A stretch of 64,000 nucleotides of DNA. It comes from Microglena sp. YARC (taxonomy: Eukaryota; Chlorophyta; Chlorophyceae; Chlamydomonadales; Chlamydomonadaceae). Below, piece after piece: positions 57,050-64,000 of this stretch. Both the position numbers and the translations under genes were made by a program. The notes under the pieces were generated by a model, which saw only the letters and a list, made by a program, of their open reading frames with translations, made no database searches and had not been told where the DNA came from. The stretch is taken from positions 38,139,281 through 38,203,280 of the forward strand of contig CM039466.1 of assembly GCA_022414725.1 (NCBI GenBank), written 5' to 3'. The first letter of the stretch is position 1, and every line of letters begins with the position of its first letter.

Positions 57050-58960
57050 AGCAACCAATGGCAGGGTTAATGGCAAGGGCCGCGGGGCAGGACGGTGATG
57101 AGCAGAGCATGGCATGCGTTACATAGCAACCAATGGCAGGGAGCATGGCAAGGGGCATGCATGTGCTAAACAGAGCAGAGCAGGCATTATAGAGCAATGA
57201 ATGGCAGGGAGCACGGTAAGGGGCATGGATGCGATAAGCAGATCAGGGCATGTGTTGGAGAGCAAAGCAGGGAAGGGAGCAAAGTACGCCTGGAAAGTGA
57301 TGATCAGAGAAAGGCATGCGTTCAAGAGGAAGGAAGGGAAGGGAGCACGGCAAGGGGCAGGACCACAGTGATGAGCATAGTAAGGCATGCATTTGAGAAC
57401 CAAGAGCATGGATAATGGCAATTGCCAGTATCCATGCCCCTCTTTAACGCCTGCCCTGCTCTGCTCATCACTGTCGTCCTGCCCTTTGCCATTATCCCTG
57501 CCCCTCTTTGCTCTCTGACGCCTGCCCTGCTCTGCTCATCACTGTCGTCCTGCCCCTCGCCATTATCCCTGCCCCTCTTTGCTCTCTAACGCCTGCCCTG
57601 CTCTGCTCATCACTGTCGTCTTGCCCTTTGCCATTATCCCTGCCCCTCCTTGCTCTCTAACGCCTGCCCTGCTCTGCTCATCACTGTCTTCCTGCCCCTC
57701 GCCATTATCCATGCCCCTCTTTGCTCTCTAACGCCTGCCCTGCTCTGCTCATCACTGTCGTCTTGCCCTTTGCCATTATCCCTGCCCCTCCTTGCTCTCT
57801 AACGCCTGGCCTGCTCTGTTCATCACTGTCGCCTTGCCCCTTTCCATTATCCCTGCCCCTCTTTGCTCTCTTACGCCTGCCCTACCTTGTTCATCACTGT
57901 CGTCCTGCCCCTTGCCATTATCCCTGCCCCTCTTTGCTCTCTAACGCCTTCCCTTCTCTGCTCATCACTGTCATCCCGCCCCTCGCCATTATCCCTGCCC
58001 CTCTTTGCTCTCTAACACCTGCCCTGCTCTGCTCATCACTGCCTTCCTGCCCCTCGCCATTATCCCTGCCAGCTGGTTTGTACTCACGAGAGTAAAGAGT
58101 GGCAGGGATAATGGCAAGGGGCACGACGACAGTGATGAGCGATGCGGGGCAGGCGTAAGAGAGCAAAGAGTGGCAGGGATAATGGCAAGGGGCAAGACGA
58201 GAGTGATAAGCAGAGCGGGGCAGGCGTAAGAGAGCAAAGAGGGGCAGGGATAATGGCTAGTGGCAAGACGACAGTGATGAGCAGAGCAGGGCAGGCGTTA
58301 GAGAGCAAAGAGGGGCAGGGATAATGGCAAGGGCAGGACGACAGTGTTGAGCAGAGCAGAGTAGGCGTTAGAGAGCAAAGATGGGCAGGGATAATGGCAA
58401 AGGACAGGACGACAGTGATGAGCAGGGCAGGGCAGGCGTTAGAGAGCAAAGAGGGGCAGGGATAATGGCGAGGGGCAGGATGACAGTGATGAGCAGAGAA
58501 GGGAAGGCGTTAGAGAGCAAATAGGGGCAGGGATAATGGCAAGGGCAGGAGGACAGTGTTGAGCAGAGCGGGGCAGGCGTTAGACAGCAAAGAGGGGCAG
58601 GGATAATGGCAAGGGGCAAGACGACAGTGATGAACAAGGCAGGGCAGGCGTTAGAGAGCAAAGAGGGGCAGGGATAATGGAAAGGGGCAAGGCGACAGTG
58701 ATGAGCAGAGCAGGCCAGGCGTTAGAGAGCAAGGAGGGGCAGGGATAATGGCAAAGGGCAAGATGACAGTGATGAGCAGAGCAGGGCAGGGAGGGCAGGG
58801 AGCACGGATAAGGGCAGGATGGTGATTAGCAGGGCATGGCCTGCGTTACAGAGCAATGAAGGGCAGGGAGAATGGCAAGGGGCAGGACAGTGACGTGCAG
58901 AGCAGGGTATGCGTTAGAGATCAATGAAGGGCAATACATAGACAGAGGCATAGTACAGAT
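57050..58960. repeat. 71-bp tandem array arranged as a giant inverted repeat
   Basis: Units of 71 bp read CTTTGCTCTCTAACGCCTGC..CATCACTGTCGTCCTGCCCC..CCATTATCCCTGCC. About nine run forward (57425-58075) and about ten run in reverse (58097-58790), with a 28-base spacer between CCATTATCCCTGCCA and TGGCAGGGATAATGG. More divergent reverse units lie at 57050-57420 and 58790-58960. Open frames on either strand come from the repeat. Confidence 0.92.
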
Positions 58961-60780
58961 GTAGTTACAGAGACGATGGCAGAGACAGTGATACAAACAT
59001 AGACAGATGCACGTGGGCACCACCTAGGAATGAATCAAGACATAATTCGCTATGCCACACAATTGTTGCGAAACCGCACCTACAAGCAAGCTTCACTTAT
59101 TACTTACGTTGTTGTCCAAAAGCCTCATGTGACAGTGGAACATCAGAACTGGGAGGGAAGACAGAGCAATGGTCCCTGCAAATACAGAATGCAGGCATAG
59201 TTAAATTAAGTAGCACCCTTTACTTCTTATTTGATGATAGTTTAAAGCCCCCTTCTCTTGTGTCAACAATGGCCAAGCGCTCAAGCAGACTGATAAGCAA
59301 GTATCCATGCGTGCAACAGATAGGCATGCAAGCAACCAAGCCACTTTCCCATGGGCTGAACACTCTATGCCTAGCACCTCAAAGCTGCAGTCACCATCCA
59401 GATAGTCAGCCAATCAGTCACCAGGGATGAAGACAGAAAGGCAGGCATACAGACATGAATGCACAAAAGGAGGCATGCAAGCAGGTGGACACTATTTAGG
59501 CATGTGATCAAGTCAGAATTCCCTAGGCCACATTGTTGTGAAACCCTACCTACAAGCAAGCTTCAGACCGCTACCAGACAGAGCATGGGTCCCTGCAAAA
59601 AAGAAGGGCGGGCATAGTTACATTTATTGACACCCTTTGTGTTGTTTTTGCGTATTGGTAGGGAGATACCCCTGGAAGTCCAACCTGCCTTAAGCTTAGG
59701 TACCTGAACCTCAGGTCCTACCCCAGCCTTGCATTGTCCACACTTGCCTGAGTTTACCATGCAGAATGGATCTGGAAGATCCAAGCATAAAGACAAGGTT
59801 GGACTGTCACCCAACACCCAGTAAAGCAAGGAGAACCAATCTCCACCACAACACAAGAGGCAACGTGCCAAGACTGCCACAACTACTAGGAGTGAACCCA
59901 ATGTGAAGATGCATGCCATGGACATGGGTCTAGTGCGTCAGCCAAATAGACACAGTGCTGCCACCATCTATCATGCAGGGTCTCACGGGATAATTGCCAC
60001 GCATGATCTCCTGATACAATGCTCAAGGGCACCATGCAGCCAGGGCAGTGCATGATCCAACTAGAGTGTAAGGCCCCGTGTCCTTTAAAGCTCTACTCAG
60101 GCCCAGGAGAGAACAGGTGGAAGTATGACTCACATAAGAGTTGGGAGCAAGTTGTCCCAGCATCCTACTTTGCAAAGTGCCAACTAATCATGCTAACATC
60201 CCAAGCTGAAGTCATGCTCCTGGCACAGCAGACTCCACTCACATACCACCATATTTGACCGTGTGCAGAGCAACGTCGAGTGGGCTGCCGAGATGCTGCA
60301 ATGTATGCAGCTTATTCATGCGGTGGCAGTACAGCAGCGCCGACCGGGCTTCCTGGTTGAGGAGTTGACGACGCAAGGGCCGCTGGCTGCAAGATACCAT
60401 GCCTCCAGCACTGACAACCTGCACAGGTCTAGCATAGACGGATCGGTTGCGAGAATTAGCGGCACCGATGTAAGGGAATTTGTGTAGGAGAGAGGACCAG
60501 AGCATTTGTCAAATTTCAAAAACAATCTGACGCACTACTTCGCGCTTGTCCACGCGGAAGGCGGAAGAGGGCGTTGCGCAGTAATACTGAAAAGAAAGCT
60601 GGAAAGAAAGGAGGGAATAAAGCAGGACGCCAGAAATATCAAGTAGCAACAAACACATGCTTTGGGCGAGGGAGGGAAGAATATGAGGTTGGAGTACGAG
60701 AGGTAGAAGGTTGGCGTGGCTTACCTTAGCCATACTGCAAAGGCTCTAATCAGAGGGCTCTAATCGTACGGCCATTTCGC
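58961..60780. other. Transposon interior with diverged duplication
   Basis: Two related segments, around 59040-59230 and 59510-59660, share GTTGYGAAACC, CCTACAAGCAAGCTTCA, GGTCCCTGCAAA and GCATAGTTA. Plus-strand frames at 60019-60258 (79 codons) and 60263-60487 (74 codons) and a minus frame at 59925-59563 (120 codons) have mixed composition but match nothing I recognise. A split, intron-bearing transposase relic is possible; there is no direct support. Confidence 0.4.
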
Positions 60781-61385
60781 CATGCCGCGTCCAATCCGCC
60801 TTGGCTAAATGTACTTGAAAGGCTGGTGAAAGGAAACCCTGCGAAAACATCTATCAAAATTAGTAAGAGCACTGACAGGTCATCGCGTCACACTAATATT
60901 TCAGTGTGACTTAGGCTTTCATCACAGTGATTAAAATCGTCCTGGTTTCGCCCTACAACAGCGCCATTTTCGAAGCATGCAGCGAAAGCACATCGGTGAC
61001 TTCGGGTGTCCATTTTCCCGAATGAAAGCTATTCGCCAACAAGTGGTTCGCGCTAGTACTTCGTTGCCTAATTGTTCACCCTATCTCGGAATCGCTGGCA
61101 GAGCTTGGCAGGTTCGCAAGATTGACCCCTCGAAAAGGTTGCTAACAGACCCTCGAGCGACAGAAAGCTGCATACCCCTTCGCGTATTACAACTCAGTAG
61201 TTAACGTGCGATCGAGGAGTTATTGGTCACGCTTCAGTCTACGAAAAGTTCTGGGTGTCTGTCGGGATCACTAGTTTGCGGTGAGCCAAGACATTTCGTC
61301 CACTGTACGCCTACATTTATCTGTAGTTCCGCTGCAAATCGTGTCTTTCGCCTACATTTAGCGAAATTGTCACTTCCCCGACTCA
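60781..61385. other. Right end of TIR transposon
   Basis: Holds CCAATCCGCCTTGGC (complement of the left subterminal motif), several CATTTCGC/CATTTAGC phrases, and the right TIR (CATTTAGCGA..CACTTCCCCGACT) just before CTATC. No coding frame longer than 75 codons. Confidence 0.7.
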
Positions 61386-61390
61386 CTATC

Positions 61391-61716
61391 AGAACTCAAA
61401 CACTTGAACACAAACTCATGTAGTTGAGGCATACACCCATAAGGGGGGCACCCACGGAAGGACCGGGGCACGGTAAGACAAAGAACGCGACCTCTGTCGA
61501 ACCACGGAACGCACCCAGGGGTCACAAGGATCCTAAGAGAGAAAAATAACCACCAAGATATCATGCCAAAGAACCTCCACGGCCGCTGGACGAGGGTCAG
61601 GACGGCGTCCACTTCGGCCTTTAGCATGGGCGAAGTCCGGCGCTGCGACACCTGGGATCACAGAAGGTGGGGAAGCGTTAGGGCGAAGTCGAGATTTGAG
61701 GTATGGGAAAAAGGAG
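61391..61716 (-). other. E4 internal segment resumed
   Basis: Collinear with E6 10304-10636 (landmarks AACTCAAACACTTGAA, GAACCACGGAACGCACCC, GGTATGGGAAAAAGGAG). It ends at AGGAG, where E5 inserts. Confidence 0.85.
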
Positions 61717-62014
61717 TATCAGCATGAATAGCGGTGCTCTCGCTTGTTTTATGTCTTGGTGACTCCTTGTGTACTCCCTTAGAACTATCGGTCCTGACAG
61801 TACTATGTCAGCTTCCTGTTGACTGCGTCATCGGTTCTTCTGACACGCGCTGTCTAGCCTGTACCCTGATCAGGTTCCAGGCTACCGCCCCCTTTCCTCC
61901 ACTGGTGCCCCTTAATGGGTCTCCTGTGCTTGTAACTTATTCTCGTCTCCGCATTTATAGATTGGCGTGCTGCACACACAAAGTCCACTCTCCGGAGTGT
62001 TATCCAAGCTGATA
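61717..62014 (+). repeat. E5 5' LTR
   Basis: 298 bp, TATCAGC...GCTGATA, followed by GGTTATACGGCCC (putative primer-binding site). Confidence 0.93.
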
Positions 62015-62051
62015 GGTTATACGGCCCTTCATTTACTACCACTGCTTTGCG

Positions 62052-62375
62052 ATGCAACTTCCGCGAGGACCTCCCGCCATTTTGAGAAACTCCATGACAT
62101 GGATGGTCTTTCCTGGACGCGCGGGATGCGCAGTATCATTCTCAGCGATGGCTGCGACCAATCCTTCCAACGGAGGAACGGCTCCTCTTGATGATTGGCT
62201 AGACGTTTGTGCACCAGCTGCCTCTGCTAGCGGTCATGAGAGTCCTTCCGCCATCGTGGAAGTAACCCCCCCCGGTCATTCCTCCATCTTCTCTTCCTTT
62301 TCCTCCCCTGCCGTCTGTCGCCTCCTCCCGTCTGTCGTAGATGACTGTGACGTGCAGACTCAAGTCGGCGACTAG
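62052..62375 (+). pseudogene. gag: E5 gag N-terminal fragment
   Basis: 107 codons from ATG 62052 (MQLPRGPPAILRNSM...), including DDWLDVCAPAASASG and ESPSAIVEVTPPGHSS, which align with the N-terminus of E2/E3 Gag. It stops early at VQTQVGD-stop, before the VQTQII region of full copies. The remaining gag is not coding. Whether this short product is made is unknown. Confidence 0.75.
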
Positions 62376-63230
62376 CCTGGACATCGGTGGAGATACCCCG
62401 TCTTCGTCTGCTCGCGTCCTTGACGTCGCTAACCTTTCTCCGGTGTTTGAGGCTCTGCCTGTATACCGGAGGTTGCCAAGCCGACCAAGCTCCCTGCTGA
62501 TGTCTACGTCGTCTTTGCCCCCTTTGCTCTGCCCAGCCGACGGTCGGCTACTGGCCTGAGCTTGCGCTCTAGTGGCTCTGTGCTACCTTCTGGAGAATTT
62601 TTTCGATCAAGCTGGCGGATCGCCGGCACTGCCGTAGGGTTCGCCAGAGGAGGACGACCTACGCGTCTGGACCTGGAGATTCTGGAGGTGGTAGGAAGCA
62701 GGGGGGTATGGTCAGCACCACTACGGGTGCTGCTCCCTCTACCCCCCAACCGGGTGAGTCGAGCGATAGAGGGGGGGACTTGGGATTGACTGATCATCGA
62801 CGGCGGGATATTAGGACCTTTACATGCCTCGGCTCTGCTCTTCGCATCCTAGCGATAAATGTTCGAATTCTGCCCTTGCGATTTCCGATTTTCTGCCATT
62901 GGTGCGATTTTCTGCACCAGGTGTGACTTGCTGCACTGTCATTCTCGTCTCCTTTTTCCCATACCTCAAATCTCGACTTCGACCTAACGCTTCCCCACCT
63001 TCTGTGATCCCAGGTCTCGGACTTCGCCCATGCTACAGGCCGCAGTGGACGCCGTCCTGGCCCTAGTCCAGCGGCCGTGGAGGATCTTTGGCATGATATC
63101 TTAGTGGATATTTTTCTCTCTTAGGCTCCTTGTGACCCCTGGGTGCGTTCCGTGGTTCGACAGAGGTTACTACTTTGTCTTCCCGTGCCCCTGGTTCCCC
63201 CCCTTAGGTGTATGCCTTAGCTACGTGAGT
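62376..63230 (+). other. E5 internal non-coding block
   Basis: Inverse of E6 10331-11189. No recognised domain and no frame above about 97 codons. Shared by three copies (E4, E5, E6). Confidence 0.65.
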
Positions 63231-64000
63231 TTGAGTTCAAGTGTTTGAGTTCTGATAGGGCTTAGGAATTTTTAGTTAAGTGGTATAGAGGCATGGTTGA
63301 TCTCGATTAGTTGGGGTATGCATGAGTTGTTGATGATGACACTGCTCAGCATGGTGCTAGTGTGTTATCTTTGCGATCGCGTGTTCATCTAGGGAGACAA
63401 GACTCCTTCGGAGCTTTTCTTTGGGGTTGCACCTGATGTGTCGTTGTTGCGTTTGTTTGGTTGCCCTTGCTATGTAATCTTAGTATTGGGCAGTCACGCA
63501 ACAAGCTAGTTAAAAAGACATTATTTGGTAGACTGGTTGGGTATTCCCTGGTGAGTAAGGGTTATTATATTTGGGTTTCCAATGTTGCGCCAGTTAGTAG
63601 TGAGTAGTGATGTACTCTCTATCTCCAGTTCAGTTCTAAACTGTCTTTCTGGGTTCTCCCATTAGTATGGGTCCCCGTGCCCGCTTGCATCCCTCCTGTC
63701 ATCAAACGGTGATATGTTATGTGTTACCGGTAATTCCCTACGCCCTTTAACAACCCCAATTGTTGTTGGCTGGCCTGGCTGGATGTATCATTGTTGCATT
63801 CTAGACCAGGGCCTGATCTTGCTGTATTGTGTGTGAAGTTTTAGGGCGGGTGGGGAGTTGGATATCCAACTATAATCTTAGCCGAATCTCAGGGGGTTGC
63901 CAGGCCCTCCTCTGTGCCACGTTTTAGCGGTGAAGCTTTAGGATTTAGACAGCCTTCGATCATAGTGGTACCTGGATCAGGTCCATTGACTAATAGTCGC
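63231..64000 (+). pseudogene. pol: E5 integrase and linker remnant
   Basis: Plus-strand relics of the integrase D-region (TTTGAGTTCTGATAGGGCT), of a PDVSLLRLFGCPCYV-like stretch near 63433-63475, of LVGYSLVSKGYYIWV near 63530-63580, and of the linker (LSQGVARPSS-type) near 63890. Stops and shifts throughout; cut by the window end. Confidence 0.8.

Larger units (their letters stand above)
55865..61385. mobile_element. TIR DNA transposon, putative TSD CTATC
   Basis: E6 keeps the uninterrupted CCCTATCAGAACTC (about 10295). Here CTATC stands at 55860-55864 and again at 61386-61390. The left end reads ACTCGGGGAAGTCGACAG.. TCGCTAAATG; the reverse of the right end reads AGTCGGGGAAGTGACA.. TCGCTAAATG, an imperfect TIR of about 30 bp. 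A subterminal inverted pair (CATTTCGCCAAGGCGGATTG at 56040 and its near-complement ending about 60811) supports it. No transposase was recognised, so it is probably non-autonomous. Superfamily undetermined. Confidence 0.8.
41271..64000 (-). mobile_element. E4: RT-less copia derivative, extends past window
   Basis: The 3' LTR is at 41271-41615. Internal segments 41616-42776, 54571-55864 and 61391-61716 are collinear with E6, so they are one minus-strand element cut by the CCCGAATG element copy 2, a TIR transposon and E5. The 5 bases left of the LTR are GAGGG. The 5' LTR and second TSD would lie beyond 64000. It lacks RT and RNase H, as E6 does. Confidence 0.78.
61717..64000 (+). mobile_element. 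E5: plus-strand copy of the E6 derivative, partial
   Basis: Begins with a 298-bp LTR and runs off the window. Nearly identical, inverted, to 9554-11867. It is inserted in E4 after AGGAG (61712-61716), so a second AGGAG is expected after its 3' LTR outside the window. Contains a gag N-terminus, a non-coding block, integrase relics (TTCAAGTGTTTGAGTTCTGA = FKCLSSD) and linker. Confidence 0.88.

Noticed and set aside
57721..58095. 124-codon hydrophobic frame as a membrane protein
   Set aside because: Encoded by the 71-bp tandem array; hydrophobicity repeats with the unit.
60019..60487. Two consecutive plus-strand frames as transposase exons
   Set aside because: No DDE or other catalytic motif could be seen and splice sites were not convincing; left as an unassigned interior.

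Overview
The window is eukaryotic, repeat-dominated DNA; the lineage cannot be fixed from sequence alone. Evidence: Ty1/copia LTR retrotransposons with recognisable gag, protease, integrase, reverse transcriptase and RNase H; a tRNA-derived SINE with Pol III A and B boxes; satellites, one with higher-order structure; and one open frame resembling a KDM3-type JmjC demethylase. A plant or algal pericentromeric or heterochromatic region is a reasonable guess only. There is no bacterial gene organisation. Positions 1-168 are Ns.

Layout, using local names. (1) 169-13490: a ~50-bp-monomer satellite holds a minus-strand non-autonomous copia derivative, E6 (603-11867). E6 holds a complete minus-strand copia, E1 (1859-8816, TSD CAACC). 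(2) 13491-17285: simple repeats, a ~180-bp tandem array and a ~935-bp tandem duplication. (3) 17281-18624: the JmjC-like frame, the only plausible non-transposon gene. (4) 20094-41270: a nested stack. A distinct old copia, B (minus), is split by copia E2 (20486-39499, TSD GCATC). E2 is itself split by plus-strand copia E3 (21864-28528, TSD CATGG, carrying a SINE in gag), by a solo LTR (29479-29819, TSD AGGTA), and by copy 1 of an unclassified large repeat, called the CCCGAATG element (30121-35287). (5) 41271-64000: another RT-less copia derivative, E4 (minus). It is split by copy 2 of the CCCGAATG element (42777-54570, inverted and inflated by a ~7-kb GT-only satellite), by a TIR-type DNA transposon (55865-61385, with a solo LTR and a large inverted 71-bp-unit array), and by plus-strand E5 (61717 to beyond the window).

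The copia copies are mutual references. Most insertions have an empty-site counterpart in a sister copy within the window, so boundaries and target duplications can be read to the base. Three independent copies share an in-frame UAG between gag and pol, followed at once by an open, conserved protease frame, which points to stop-codon recoding. Most LTRs end in TATCAGC...GCTGATA instead of TG...CA, and the sequence after the 5' LTR resembles a half-tRNA-iMet primer site. E5 and E6 are near-identical although both have lost RT coding, which suggests mobilisation in trans.

Limits: no alignment or database search was run. Percentages come from hand comparison. Decayed regions near the ends (about 170-2600, 9000-10300, 41600-42800) contain many single-base indels that may be assembly error.
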